63,064 nt of DNA. Source: an uncultured Lachnospiraceae bacterium. GTDB lineage: Bacteria > Bacillota > Clostridia > Lachnospirales > Lachnospiraceae. The position numbers and the translations under genes were made by a program. Every line of letters begins with the position of its first letter. Position 1 is the first letter of the stretch. The notes beneath the pieces were generated by a model that was not told where the DNA came from, searched no databases, and worked only from the letters and a program-made list of their open reading frames with translations. Below are positions 31,963 through 40,351 of the stretch, piece by piece. The stretch is from assembly GCA_910577115.1 (NCBI GenBank), contig CAJTMC010000022.1, forward strand, positions 1-63,064. The letters run 5' to 3'.

Positions 31963-33588
31963 ATGGCAAAGGAAATCAAATATGGAGCAGAGGCTCGTAA
32001 GACATTAGAGGCAGGTGTAAACAAGCTGGCAGATACCGTAAGTGTGACACTCGGACCCAAAGGGAGAAATGTTGTTCTTGACAAGTCTTTCGGCGCACCG
32101 CTTATCACAAATGACGGTGTGACAATTGCAAAGGAAATTGAGCTTGAGGATGCTTTTGAGAATATGGGCGCACAGCTTGTAAAGGAAGTTGCCACAAAGA
32201 CAAACGACGTGGCAGGTGACGGTACCACAACAGCAACTGTTCTTGCACAGGCAATGATTAACGAGGGAATGAAGAATCTGGCAGCAGGCGCAAATCCGAT
32301 TATTTTAAGAAAGGGTATGAAGAAGGCGACAAATTGTGCAGTAGATGCGATTGCATCAATGAGCTCTAAAGTAAACGGCAAGCAGCATATTGCAAGAGTA
32401 GCGGCAATCTCGGCAGGTGACGAGGAAGTCGGAAACATGGTAGCGGACGCTATGGAGAAGGTTTCGGGCGACGGCGTTATCACGATCGAGGAGTCAAAGA
32501 CAATGCAGACAGAGCTTGACTTAGTAGAAGGTATGCAGTTTGACCGCGGATATATTTCAGCTTACATGGCAACCGATATGGATAAAATGGAAGCGACAAT
32601 GGAAGACCCGTATATATTAATTACTGATAAGAAGATTTCAAACATTCAGGAAATTCTTCCGGTTTTGGAGCAGGTTGTACAGTCAGGCGCAAAGCTTTTA
32701 ATCATTGCAGAGGACGTTGAAGGTGAGGCGCTTACAACGTTAATTGTTAATAAATTGCGCGGTACGTTCAATGTTGTAGCAGTAAAGGCTCCGGGATACG
32801 GCGACAGAAGAAAGGCTATGCTTGAGGATATCGCAATTCTGACAGGCGGTCAGGTAATCAGCGAGGAGCTTGGTCTTGACCTCAAGGAAGCAACCTTAGA
32901 GCAGTGCGGACGCGCGAAGTCTGTTAAGGTTCAGAAAGAGAACACGATTATCGTTGACGGCGAGGGAGATAAGGCAGCGATTGACGCAAGAATTTCACAG
33001 ATTAAAAAGCAGATTGAGGAGACGACATCTGATTTTGATAAGGAAAAATTGCAGGAGAGACTTGCAAAGCTTGCAGGCGGTGTCGCAGTAATCCGCGTTG
33101 GTGCGGCAACAGAGACAGAGATGAAGGAAGCAAAGCTTCGTATGGAAGATGCGCTCAATGCGACAAGAGCAGCCGTAGAGGAAGGTATTATCGCAGGCGG
33201 CGGTTCTGCTTATATCCATGCGTCAAAGAAGGTAGAGGAGCTTGTTGAAACACTTGACGGCGATGAGAAGACAGGTGCGAAGATTGTGTTGAAGGCACTG
33301 GAATCTCCGTTATTTATCATTGCTGCGAACGCAGGTCTTGAGGGCAGCGTGATTGTAAATAAGGTAAAAGAGTCAGAGGTTGGTTTTGGCTTCGATGCTG
33401 CGAAGGAAGAGTATGTCAATATGGTTGAGGCTGGTATCCTTGATCCGGCAAAGGTGACAAGAAGTGCATTGCAGAACGCATGTTCTGTAGCGAGCACACT
33501 GCTCACAACAGAGTCTGTTGTTGCCAATATTAAAGAAGATGTTCCTGCAATGCCGGCTGGCGGTCCTGGAATGGGCGGAATGATGTAA
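31963..33588 (+). CDS. groEL: chaperonin GroEL
   Basis: The 541-residue protein is full length. The N-terminal AKEIKYGAEARKTLEAGVNK, the ATP-binding VTLGPKGRNVV and GDGTTTATVLAQ blocks and the glycine/methionine-rich C-terminus (GPGMGGMM) are all present. Fourteen subunits form the double ring that folds client proteins with GroES. TTTGGAGGATATG supplies the ribosome binding site. No terminator separates it from the Crp/Fnr gene, which starts 3 nt after its stop, so heat-shock transcripts could run into that regulator. Confidence 0.98.
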   Translation: MAKEIKYGAEARKTLEAGVNKLADTVSVTLGPKGRNVVLDKSFGAPLITNDGVTIAKEIELEDAFENMGAQLVKEVATKTNDVAGDGTTTATVLAQAMINEGMKNLAAGANPIILRKGMKKATNCAVDAIASMSSKVNGKQHIARVAAISAGDEEVGNMVADAMEKVSGDGVITIEESKTMQTELDLVEGMQFDRGYISAYMATDMDKMEATMEDPYILITDKKISNIQEILPVLEQVVQSGAKLLIIAEDVEGEALTTLIVNKLRGTFNVVAVKAPGYGDRRKAMLEDIAILTGGQVISEELGLDLKEATLEQCGRAKSVKVQKENTIIVDGEGDKAAIDARISQIKKQIEETTSDFDKEKLQERLAKLAGGVAVIRVGAATETEMKEAKLRMEDALNATRAAVEEGIIAGGGSAYIHASKKVEELVETLDGDEKTGAKIVLKALESPLFIIAANAGLEGSVIVNKVKESEVGFGFDAAKEEYVNMVEAGILDPAKVTRSALQNACSVASTLLTTESVVANIKEDVPAMPAGGPGMGGMM

Positions 33589-33591
33589 TCA

Positions 33592-34284
33592 ATGACAGAG
33601 AGTGTAAAGCGGTGCAGAGAGAGCATACAGGACATTCATTTGTTCCGCAATATCAGTGATGCGGAACTTGACAAAATGTTTGCGTGTTCCAAGACAAGTG
33701 AGCGGACATTTTGTGATGAGAGCTACATTTTCCGGCAGGGCGAAACGCCAAAGAATCTGTTTCTGATTTTAGAGGGCTGTGTGATGCTTGCAAAGGATTT
33801 TGCATCAGGAAAGCGGGATGTGCTGTTTCTTGTGGAAGCAGGTGATGTGTTTGGTGAGATGTTCTTGTTTGCAGATGCCAAAAAGTACTGGTATGATGCA
33901 ATCGCACAGGGCAGTGTCAGGCTTCTTGAAATACCTTGGGATTTTTTCTACTGTTTTTGCAGCAATGCCTGCGATCATCACAGGCTGATTACAAAAAATA
34001 TGCTGGAGATACAGTCCGAAAAGAATTTTTCCATGACGAGGAAGCTTCACCTGTTGTCAGGAACGACGCTTAAGGAGCGGATTGCGCTGTGGCTTTTGGA
34101 GCAGGCTGCGCAAGGGGATATTGTGCATCTTACCATGAACAGAGAAGCGCTTGCCGATTATTTGGGAACGACGCGTCCCTCGCTTTCAAGAGAGCTGATG
34201 AAGATGCAGCAGGAGGGATTGATTACTGTGGAAAAAAATGTGATAAAGCTTTCTGACAGCCGCGCACTTGAGGAATTGTATTAA
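33592..34284 (+). CDS. Crp/Fnr-family regulator (HcpR-like)
   Basis: The 230-residue protein has a cyclic-nucleotide-binding-type sensor fold (about residues 15-130), a dimer helix and a C-terminal winged helix with MNREALADYLGTTRPSLSREL. The cAMP-binding RxS arginine motif is not evident. Several Cys are present (FACSKTSERTFC, FYCFCSNAC), which could hold heme or an iron-sulfur cluster as in HcpR/Fnr proteins. Downstream lies grcA, with a GTAAC-AGAT-GTTAC palindrome at about -41.5 of its promoter, so this protein is the likely activator. It starts 3 nt after groEL with a weak ribosome binding site inside the groEL end. Confidence 0.88.
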   Translation: MTESVKRCRESIQDIHLFRNISDAELDKMFACSKTSERTFCDESYIFRQGETPKNLFLILEGCVMLAKDFASGKRDVLFLVEAGDVFGEMFLFADAKKYWYDAIAQGSVRLLEIPWDFFYCFCSNACDHHRLITKNMLEIQSEKNFSMTRKLHLLSGTTLKERIALWLLEQAAQGDIVHLTMNREALADYLGTTRPSLSRELMKMQQEGLITVEKNVIKLSDSRALEELY

Positions 34285-34326
34285 TTTCAAATTGTATTTG
34301 TTTTTAAACATAAAAAAATTAAAAAT

Positions 34327-34340
34327 GTAACAGATGTTAC
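34327..34340. promoter_or_regulatory. Crp/Fnr-type operator of grcA
   Basis: GTAAC-AGAT-GTTAC is a perfect inverted repeat centred at 34333.5. It resembles HcpR/Fnr-class sites and replaces a recognisable -35 box. Confidence 0.7.
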
Positions 34341-34362
34341 GGAAATTCTTCCGATATTTGAA

Positions 34363-34368
34363 TATACT
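34363..34368 (+). promoter_or_regulatory. -10 element of the grcA promoter
   Basis: TATACT lies 25 bp after the centre of the palindrome, and a start 7 nt downstream (about 34375) puts the operator at -41.5. The sequence at the -35 position (CGGAAA) is poor, as expected for an activator-dependent class II promoter. Confidence 0.55.
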
Positions 34369-34450
34369 ATAGTCACAAGCTCAAAACAAACAGACAAAAT
34401 GGAAGTGAAACAATTTATATAAGTATTTATCAAATAAGGAGGAATTTATT

Positions 34451-34693
34451 ATGGCAGCAAATACACAGCAGGTAGACAATCTGGTAAACCTTTTGGATGG
34501 TTATGCATCAAAGGGAGGACATCATCTGAACGTCAATGTTTTAAACAGAGATACACTTTTGGACGCACAGAAGCATCCGGAGAATTATCCGCAGCTTACA
34601 ATCCGTGTTTCAGGCTATGCCGTAAACTTTATTAAGCTGACACCGGAACAGCAGGCGGACGTTATTTCGAGAACATTCCACGAGGGTGTATAA
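34451..34693 (+). CDS. grcA: autonomous glycyl radical cofactor (GrcA/YfiD-like)
   Basis: The 80-residue protein corresponds to the C-terminal glycyl-radical domain of pyruvate formate-lyase. It has GGHHLNVNVLNRDTLLDA (about 22-39) and the radical loop IRVSGYAVNFIKLTPEQQ (about 51-68), with the Gly of VSGYAV as radical carrier. In E. coli the related YfiD replaces the damaged C-terminus of PFL after oxygen cleaves the enzyme. This version is shorter, essentially only the radical domain. TAAGGAGGA precedes the ATG. A Crp/Fnr-like site in front and the Crp/Fnr gene upstream suggest redox- or nitrosative-stress induction. Confidence 0.92.
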   Translation: MAANTQQVDNLVNLLDGYASKGGHHLNVNVLNRDTLLDAQKHPENYPQLTIRVSGYAVNFIKLTPEQQADVISRTFHEGV

Positions 34694-34705
34694 TTGATGC
34701 TTGTG

Positions 34706-34734
34706 AAGGGTACTGTCTTTATGACAGTACCCTT
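34706..34734 (+). terminator. terminator hairpin after grcA
   Basis: AAGGGTACTGTC (34706-34717) pairs with GACAGTACCCTT (34723-34734) across a 5-nt loop, 12 nt after the grcA stop. The T tract is short. Confidence 0.8.
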
Positions 34735-34766
34735 TGTTAATGTACAGCCCCATACAGAGGAAATAT

Positions 34767-34810
34767 GCCGCTAAGGCGGCGCATGGGGCGCCTTAGCGGC
34801 AAGCTTTTTT
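34767..34810 (+). terminator. second, GC-rich terminator after grcA
   Basis: GCCGCTAAGGCG (34767-34778) pairs with CGCCTTAGCGGC (34789-34800) across a 10-nt loop and is followed by AAGCTTTTTT. It backs up the preceding hairpin. Confidence 0.85.
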
Positions 34811-34933
34811 CAATACGAAAATCACCTTATTGACGCAAAAACCATTGTATTGGACAAAAATATGAAGTAATATAATTTTGACAGGAAAATGAAAATCCTT
34901 TCAATGAATGAAAGACGGAAAGGGGGATGAATC

Positions 34934-35377
34934 ATGAATACAATGGTGTGGCTGGTTGCTATGATTGTGCTGATTATAATCGAAATTGTGACGGTCGGCT
35001 TTGGCGCAATCTGGTTTGCGCTTGGTGCGCTTGCAGCAGTGCTTGCGACGCTGTTAGGCGCCGGAACGACATTACAGATTGCAGTGTTTCTTGCCGTATC
35101 GTTTGTGACGCTGATCTTCACAAGACCTTTGGTGGTGAAGTACATAAACGTTACACGAACAAGGACAAATTATGAAGGCATTATCGGTAAGATTGTGCGC
35201 ATCACGCAAGACGTTGACAACATTGTGGAAACGGGCTGTGCGGTGGTGAATGGTCAGGACTGGACGGTACGGGCGGCTGACAATGGCTGCAAAATCGCGG
35301 CAGGAAATCTTGCAAAGGTAGTGGACATTAAAGGAGTAAAATTAATTGTTGAAAAGTATGAGGAGGAGACAAACTAA
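34934..35377 (+). CDS. NfeD-family membrane protein
   Basis: The 147-residue protein has two or three N-terminal membrane segments (about residues 4-24, 26-45 and 48-68) followed by a small OB-fold-like C-terminal domain (IIGKIVRITQDVDNIVETGC onward). This is the short NfeD form, regularly paired with a stomatin/SPFH gene. It overlaps that gene by 1 nt, so the two products are made together and probably associate in the membrane. The pair is linked to membrane-domain organisation and protein quality control. Start ATG 34934 is preferred after AAAGGGGG. Confidence 0.88.
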   Translation: MNTMVWLVAMIVLIIIEIVTVGFGAIWFALGALAAVLATLLGAGTTLQIAVFLAVSFVTLIFTRPLVVKYINVTRTRTNYEGIIGKIVRITQDVDNIVETGCAVVNGQDWTVRAADNGCKIAAGNLAKVVDIKGVKLIVEKYEEETN

Positions 35378-36288
35378 TGGTATGGGTATTAGCAATTTTA
35401 TTTATCATTATTGTGGTAATTGCGGTGAACGTGCGTATCGTGCCGCAGGCGTCGGCGTATGTTATTGAGCGTCTGGGCGGATATGATACCACATGGGGTG
35501 TCGGGATTCATTTTAAAATTCCGTTCCTTGACAGAGTAGCAAAGAGAGTGAATTTAAAGGAGCAGGTGGTAGACTTCCCGCCACAGCCCGTTATCACAAA
35601 GGATAACGTTACAATGCAGATTGATACGGTCGTATTTTTCCAAATTACCGACCCCAAGATGTATGCATACGGCGTGGATAACCCGATTATGGCGATTGAA
35701 AAGCTGACGGCGACAACCCTTCGAAATATTATCGGTGATATGGAGCTTGATCAGACGCTCACATCAAGAGAAGTTATTAATACAAACATGCGTTCGGCGC
35801 TTGACGTTGCAACCGACCCTTGGGGAATTAAGGTTAATCGTGTCGAATTAAAGAATATCATTCCGCCCGAGGCAATCCGAAATGCGATGGAGAAGCAGAT
35901 GAAGGCAGAGCGTGAAAGACGTGAGGCAATCCTTAGAGCCGAGGGTGAGAAGAAATCAACAATCCTTGTGGCGGAAGGTCAGAAGGAGTCGGCGATTCTT
36001 GAGGCTGAGGCGGAAAAACAGGCTGCAATTCTTCGCGCCGAGGCGGAGAAGGAGCGGAAAATACGCGAAGCAGAAGGTCAGGCGGAGGCAATCAGAGTCG
36101 TACAGATGGCAAATGCGGAAGGTATTAAGTTCTTAAAGGATGCCGGAGCAGATGAGGCAGTGCTTACGATTAAAAAGCTCGAGGCATTCGAGCGGGCTGC
36201 AAACGGCAATGCGACGAAGATTATTGTGCCGTCGGAAATTCAGGGCGTGGCAGGGCTTGCAAAGTCAGTCGGTGAAATTTTAAAATAG
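35377..36288 (+). CDS. SPFH/band 7 stomatin-like protein (QmcA family)
   Basis: The 303-residue protein has an N-terminal membrane anchor (residues 2-20), an SPFH/band 7 domain (about 20-175, with VPQASAYVIERLGGYDTTW and TVVFFQITDPKMYAYGV) and a long helical flotillin-like tail rich in Ala, Glu and Lys (about 175-250). It oligomerises on the membrane and scaffolds proteases or membrane microdomains. Its start overlaps the stop of the NfeD gene. The Ala/Glu-rich repeat (AEGEKKSTILVAEGQKESAI) is typical of the family. Confidence 0.92.
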   Translation: MVWVLAILFIIIVVIAVNVRIVPQASAYVIERLGGYDTTWGVGIHFKIPFLDRVAKRVNLKEQVVDFPPQPVITKDNVTMQIDTVVFFQITDPKMYAYGVDNPIMAIEKLTATTLRNIIGDMELDQTLTSREVINTNMRSALDVATDPWGIKVNRVELKNIIPPEAIRNAMEKQMKAERERREAILRAEGEKKSTILVAEGQKESAILEAEAEKQAAILRAEAEKERKIREAEGQAEAIRVVQMANAEGIKFLKDAGADEAVLTIKKLEAFERAANGNATKIIVPSEIQGVAGLAKSVGEILK

Positions 36289-36345
36289 TGATGCACGCGT
36301 CCGTATAGGGAAATTTGCAGCATGCGGCCGGCGCATAGGAATGAA

Positions 36346-36363
36346 TTGAATAAAATCGGGAGG
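36346..36363 (+). repeat. 18-nt leader sequence shared with the AraC gene
   Basis: TTGAATAAAATCGGGAGG occurs here and at 9855-9872, in both cases carrying the ribosome binding site of the following regulator gene. Confidence 0.7.
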
Positions 36364-36371
36364 AGAACGGT

Positions 36372-37118
36372 ATGCAGAGTGTGACAAGAATATTGATCCT
36401 TGAGGACAGCAGGGACAGTCTGGCAGCGGTGACTGCTATGGCACAGAGGGTATCAAAGGGTGTATCCGTCACTCCCGTAAACAGTCTGGAGGAGGCAAGA
36501 GCTGCGCTGAATAGGGCGCAGCAGCCCTTTCAGGCTTTTTTGCTGGATATTAACTTAGATCCCGACGATAAAGAGGATATTTCGGGAATGACGTTTGCCC
36601 GCGAAATACGGGCAAAAAAGGAGTATGCTTTTACGCCGATTGTGATGATTACTTCAATTACCAATATGGAACTTTCGGCATACAGGGAGCTGCACTGTTA
36701 CCAGTATCTGGTTAAGCCCTATAACGAGGCGGATATTGAACAGCTTGTGGGAAAGCTTTTGTTTTTGTCACAGCAGGGCGAAACGCGGGAAAGCTTTGTA
36801 ATGGTAAAAAAAGACGGTGTTAATTATAAGCTCTTTTGTAAGGACATTATCTGTGTCAGGGCAGTGCCAAGAGGCGTATGCTTTGTGCTTACAAGGGAGG
36901 AAATGAAAGTGCCGTATCTGACGATTAAACAGCTTATGGAGAAGCTGCCTAAGGAACGTTTTATGCAGGTGCATAGAATGTGTGTAGTCAATCTCGATTA
37001 TATCGACTGTATTGATACGGTCAACGGGCTGATTAACCTCAAAAACGGTGAGACAGCGGAGGTTGGGGTTACATACAAAAACAAATTGATTCATGTGATA
37101 AAAGGGAAGGACAATTAA
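36372..37118 (+). CDS. LytTR-family response regulator
   Basis: This is a 248-residue AgrA/LytR-type regulator. The receiver domain (about 1-125) has the acidic pair in LILEDSRD, the phospho-acceptor Asp in AFLLDINLDPDD and the Lys in YLVKPY. The C-terminal LytTR DNA-binding domain covers about 135-245, ending VGVTYKNKLIHVI. The unusual segment DPDDKEDISG after the phospho-acceptor lengthens the loop. GGGAGGAG precedes the ATG. A GHKL histidine kinase starts 1 nt after its stop. The signal is unknown. Confidence 0.9.
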   Translation: MQSVTRILILEDSRDSLAAVTAMAQRVSKGVSVTPVNSLEEARAALNRAQQPFQAFLLDINLDPDDKEDISGMTFAREIRAKKEYAFTPIVMITSITNMELSAYRELHCYQYLVKPYNEADIEQLVGKLLFLSQQGETRESFVMVKKDGVNYKLFCKDIICVRAVPRGVCFVLTREEMKVPYLTIKQLMEKLPKERFMQVHRMCVVNLDYIDCIDTVNGLINLKNGETAEVGVTYKNKLIHVIKGKDN

Positions 37119-37967
37119 ATGGCGGAGCTGGGAAGAACGTTTTTGTATCGAATATTTTGCGCGGCGGCGTTGATTGTGACAATCTATCTGCTGATTGATT
37201 TGTCACTCAGCCACACGCTTGACATAAAAGTGATGGTATTGTTTGGCATTATTTTTTCTGTGATTCTGTTCGGATTGCTTGACTGGAGCCGCAATTATGC
37301 CGCACTAAAGAAAAACGAGCAGGAGCTAAAGATTTATAAGCTTTACATAAAGCCTATGGAGGAGCTTACAAAGGATATCAGGGCAAGACAGCATGAGTTT
37401 GACAACCATATGAATGCAATTTTAAATATGCATGTGACGATTGATAACTATGATGAACTTGTGAAGGCACAGTCGGCCTATGGCAGGGGGATTTACGATG
37501 ACAGATCACGTTGTAATTCCTCGCTTTTGCGTATTTCCGATAAAATACTGGCAGGCTTTTTGTACAGTAAGCTGATAGGAGCGCCGGAGTATGCACAGAT
37601 TGATATACAGGTGCTGAGTCAGGAGATAGTGACATCGGTATCAGAACATTCTTTGGTGGAAATTATCGGCGTGCTTGTGGACAATGCGTTTGAGGCGGCA
37701 ACGCCGGAGCATGGCAGGGTGGAGATGATTTTGGATTCTAAAGACGATAAGCTGATTTTTGCGATTAAAAATCAGGTGGAGAATCTTACGATGGGTGAGA
37801 TTGCGCACTTTTTTGAGCGGGGATTTACCACGAAGAACAATCGCGAGGGCAGAGGCCTTGGGCTCTATCAGGCAAATAGAATTGCACTCAGCCATAATGG
37901 TGAAATTGCGGTAGAGCTTTTGGAGAATGCGGGCGTACAGGAGATTTGCTTTCGGGTCGAAATTTAG
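37119..37967 (+). CDS. GHKL-type sensor histidine kinase (AgrC-like)
   Basis: The 282-residue kinase has only two N-terminal membrane segments (about 9-28 and 36-54). The phospho-acceptor helix is RARQHEFDNHMNAIL, with His in RQHEFDNH. The GHKL ATPase domain has N-box LVDNAFEAATPEHG and G-box GRGLGLYQANRIA. It directly follows its response regulator gene, an order opposite to the pair at 45531. The short sensor suggests detection within the membrane or by a partner rather than a large AgrC-type sensor. No peptide-processing gene is adjacent. Confidence 0.88.
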   Translation: MAELGRTFLYRIFCAAALIVTIYLLIDLSLSHTLDIKVMVLFGIIFSVILFGLLDWSRNYAALKKNEQELKIYKLYIKPMEELTKDIRARQHEFDNHMNAILNMHVTIDNYDELVKAQSAYGRGIYDDRSRCNSSLLRISDKILAGFLYSKLIGAPEYAQIDIQVLSQEIVTSVSEHSLVEIIGVLVDNAFEAATPEHGRVEMILDSKDDKLIFAIKNQVENLTMGEIAHFFERGFTTKNNREGRGLGLYQANRIALSHNGEIAVELLENAGVQEICFRVEI

Positions 37968-37991
37968 GGATTATTCGGGCGAATGTAGGAT

Positions 37992-38020
37992 TTGCAATTT
38001 TGGCAAATATTGGGTATACT
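37992..38020 (+). promoter_or_regulatory. promoter of smsC-smsB
   Basis: TTGCAA (37992-37997) and TATACT (38015-38020) are separated by 17 bp, about 50 nt before the preferred GTG start. Confidence 0.65.
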
Positions 38021-38069
38021 TAAGTTGGGCAAGACAATCGGAATACATCATAGAATGGAGGCAGAGTAC

Positions 38070-38798
38070 GTGTTGGAGTTAAAAAACATTTCTTATCATG
38101 TAGATGACGGAAATGGGAAGGATATTTTAAATCAAATTAATTTAAAGATAAATCAAAGATTTACTGCGATAACGGGACCAAACGGCGGAGGGAAATCGAC
38201 ACTTGCCAAAATGATAGCAGGTATTATACAGCCGACGGAGGGACAGATTTTTTTTGAGGGACAGGACATTACGGGGCTGTCCGTTACGGAACGGGCGCAG
38301 ATTGGAATCAGCTTCGCGTTTCAGCAGCCTGTGCGCTTTAAAGGGATCACGGTGCTTGATTTGGTCAGGCTTGCTGCAGGAGAGCGGCTGAGTGTGGAAG
38401 GCGCATGTAAATACCTTTCCGAGGTGGGGCTTTGTGCGCGGGATTATATCAACCGCGAGGTGAATGCGAGTCTTTCCGGAGGGGAACTAAAGCGCATTGA
38501 GATTGCTACGGTGATTGCGCGTGGAACAAAGCTTTCCGTATTTGATGAGCCGGAGGCGGGAATTGATTTATGGAGCTTTCAGAATTTAATCAAAGTGTTT
38601 GAAAGTATGCATGAGCAGACACAGGGCAATATTGTCATTATCTCGCATCAGGAGCGGATTTTAAATATTGCGGATGAAATCGTGGTCATTGCAAACGGTG
38701 AGATTACGAATGTCGGGACAAGGGAGGAAATTTTGCCGCAGTTATTAAACGGCAGCTTTGAATGCATGCATAATGCGGGAGGATGTATACATGGATGA
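38070..38798 (+). CDS. smsC: SmsC/SufC-type ABC ATPase
   Basis: The 242-residue single ABC ATPase has Walker A GPNGGGKST, signature ASLSGGELKR and Walker B LSVFDEPEAGIDLWS; the LSVFDEPEAG form is typical of SufC-like proteins. It lacks membrane partners. The next gene, overlapping by 8 nt, encodes a SufB/SufD-like scaffold. Together they match the minimal SUF-like (SMS) system of anaerobes, which assembles iron-sulfur clusters. GTG 38070 has ATGGAGG 8 nt upstream, although ATG 38055 in the same frame is an alternative start. No cysteine desulfurase or SufU is adjacent. Confidence 0.85.
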   Translation: MLELKNISYHVDDGNGKDILNQINLKINQRFTAITGPNGGGKSTLAKMIAGIIQPTEGQIFFEGQDITGLSVTERAQIGISFAFQQPVRFKGITVLDLVRLAAGERLSVEGACKYLSEVGLCARDYINREVNASLSGGELKRIEIATVIARGTKLSVFDEPEAGIDLWSFQNLIKVFESMHEQTQGNIVIISHQERILNIADEIVVIANGEITNVGTREEILPQLLNGSFECMHNAGGCIHG

Positions 38799-39708
38799 GA
38801 TTCAAAAGACATTACTGATGCAGGTGGCTGATTTGCATGATGTGCCTGCGGGCGCTTACAATATTCGTGCAAACGGCGAGTCGGCAGGCAGACGCTCTAC
38901 GGAACATATTGAGATTGTCACAAAGGAGGATAAGCCGGGGATTGATATTTTTATCAAGCCGGGGACGAAGAAGGAGAGTGTGCATATTCCGGTGCTAATG
39001 ACACAGACCGGTTTAAAAGAGCTGGTATACAACGATTTTCACATCGGAGAGGACTGCGATGTTACGATTGTTGCGGGCTGCGGAATCCATAACGGCGGTG
39101 ACAAGACGAGTGAGCATAGCGGCATTCATACGTTTTATGTGGGAAAAAATGCAAAGCTTCGATATGTGGAGAAGCATTATGGTTCCGGAGAGGGTACGGG
39201 AGAGCGCATTATGAATCCGGAGACTGTGGTGGAGATGGACGAAAACAGCTATATGGAGATGGACACCGTACAGATTAAGGGCGTGGATTCTACAGAGCGT
39301 GTCACAAAGGCGAAGCTTGGAAAAGGTGCGCAGCTTATAATTAAGGAAAAGCTGATGACGCATGGAAAGCAAAAAGCGACAACAAACTTTTATGTGGATT
39401 TGGATGGCGAGGATTCCAGTACCAATGTGATTTCGCGCTCCGTAGCAAAGGATGATTCGGAGCAGACTTTTTATTCGCATATTAACGGCAATAACAAGTG
39501 TGCGGGACATTCGGAGTGCGACGCGATTATTATGGACAATGCATTGGTGCGGGCGATTCCGGAGATTACGGCAAATCATCTTGACGCGAGTTTAATCCAT
39601 GAGGCGGCAATCGGGAAAATTGCGGGGGAGCAGTTGATTAAGCTGATGACGCTGGGACTGACTGAGGCAGAGGCGGAAGAGCAGATTGTGAACGGTTTTT
39701 TAAAGTAA
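38791..39708 (+). CDS. smsB: SmsB/SufB-like iron-sulfur scaffold
   Basis: The 305-residue protein contains the SufBD beta-helix core. The conserved region IVAGCGIHNGGDKTSEHSGI (about 92-111) and the C-terminal HLDASLIHEAAIGKIAGEQL block (about 267-286) are those of SufB/SufD proteins. It is much shorter than SufB (about 470 residues), as expected for the single scaffold subunit of the SMS system. It presumably forms a complex with two copies of the overlapping SmsC ATPase and builds clusters on Cys and acidic residues. ATG 38791 follows GCGGGAGGATG. Confidence 0.85.
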   Translation: MDEIQKTLLMQVADLHDVPAGAYNIRANGESAGRRSTEHIEIVTKEDKPGIDIFIKPGTKKESVHIPVLMTQTGLKELVYNDFHIGEDCDVTIVAGCGIHNGGDKTSEHSGIHTFYVGKNAKLRYVEKHYGSGEGTGERIMNPETVVEMDENSYMEMDTVQIKGVDSTERVTKAKLGKGAQLIIKEKLMTHGKQKATTNFYVDLDGEDSSTNVISRSVAKDDSEQTFYSHINGNNKCAGHSECDAIIMDNALVRAIPEITANHLDASLIHEAAIGKIAGEQLIKLMTLGLTEAEAEEQIVNGFLK

Positions 39709-39741
39709 TTTAAAAATTATATATGAAAGCGAGGTATTTTT

Positions 39742-40284
39742 ATGGAGACATTAAAGTGCATTGAGACAAGAAGGAGTATCCGGAAGTTTAAAGCGCAGCA
39801 GGTGCCGCAGGAGCTGATGCGGGAGATTGTGGCTGCGGCAGCGTTTACGCCTTCTTGGAAAAACACACAGGTGACAAGGTATACAGTTATTGAGAATGCA
39901 GATATGAAAGCAAAGATTGCTGATGAAGCGACGCTTGGATTTGAACATAATAAGGGCATTATTGGCAGTGCACCGGCGCTTGTCGTTGTGACAATGGTAC
40001 ATGGCAGAAGCGGATTTGAGAGAGACGGTTCGTATTCCACTTCCAAAGAAGATCGTTGGGAAGTGTTTGATGCGGGACTTGCGACACAGACATTTAGCCT
40101 TGCGGCGCATGAAAAAGGGCTGGGTTCTGTGATTCTTGGTATTTTTGACGAGGATAAGGTGGCGGAAATTATCGGTCTTGACGAGGGACAGAAGGTTGCG
40201 GCGCTTGTGGCGGTAGGATATGCGGACGAGGCGCCGGAGGCGCCGAAGCGCAAATCGGTTGATGAGTTGGTGAAGTTTATTTAG
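39742..40284 (+). CDS. nitroreductase-family flavoprotein
   Basis: The 180-residue FMN-dependent oxidoreductase begins with the family motif CIETRRSIRKFKAQQVP (about 6-22), the Arg pair of which holds the FMN phosphate. AFTPSWKNTQ (about 35-44) and the C-terminal GYADEAPEAPKRKSVDEL block are also typical. It follows the iron-sulfur genes by 33 nt without a terminator, so it may share their promoter. Substrates of this family range from nitroaromatics to quinones and cannot be inferred. Confidence 0.9.
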   Translation: METLKCIETRRSIRKFKAQQVPQELMREIVAAAAFTPSWKNTQVTRYTVIENADMKAKIADEATLGFEHNKGIIGSAPALVVVTMVHGRSGFERDGSYSTSKEDRWEVFDAGLATQTFSLAAHEKGLGSVILGIFDEDKVAEIIGLDEGQKVAALVAVGYADEAPEAPKRKSVDELVKFI

Positions 40285-40302
40285 GGAATTTGGTTATGCA
40301 GT

Positions 40303-40333
40303 TTTAAGGACTATGGAAAACATAGTCCTTAAA
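40303..40333 (+). terminator. hairpin after the nitroreductase gene
   Basis: TTTAAGGACTATG (40303-40315) and CATAGTCCTTAAA (40321-40333) form a perfect 13-bp stem with a 5-nt loop. It holds the ATG that opens the next frame, which argues for the later TTG start of that gene. Confidence 0.75.
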
Positions 40334-40351
40334 GTGTTTTGGAGGTATCAA

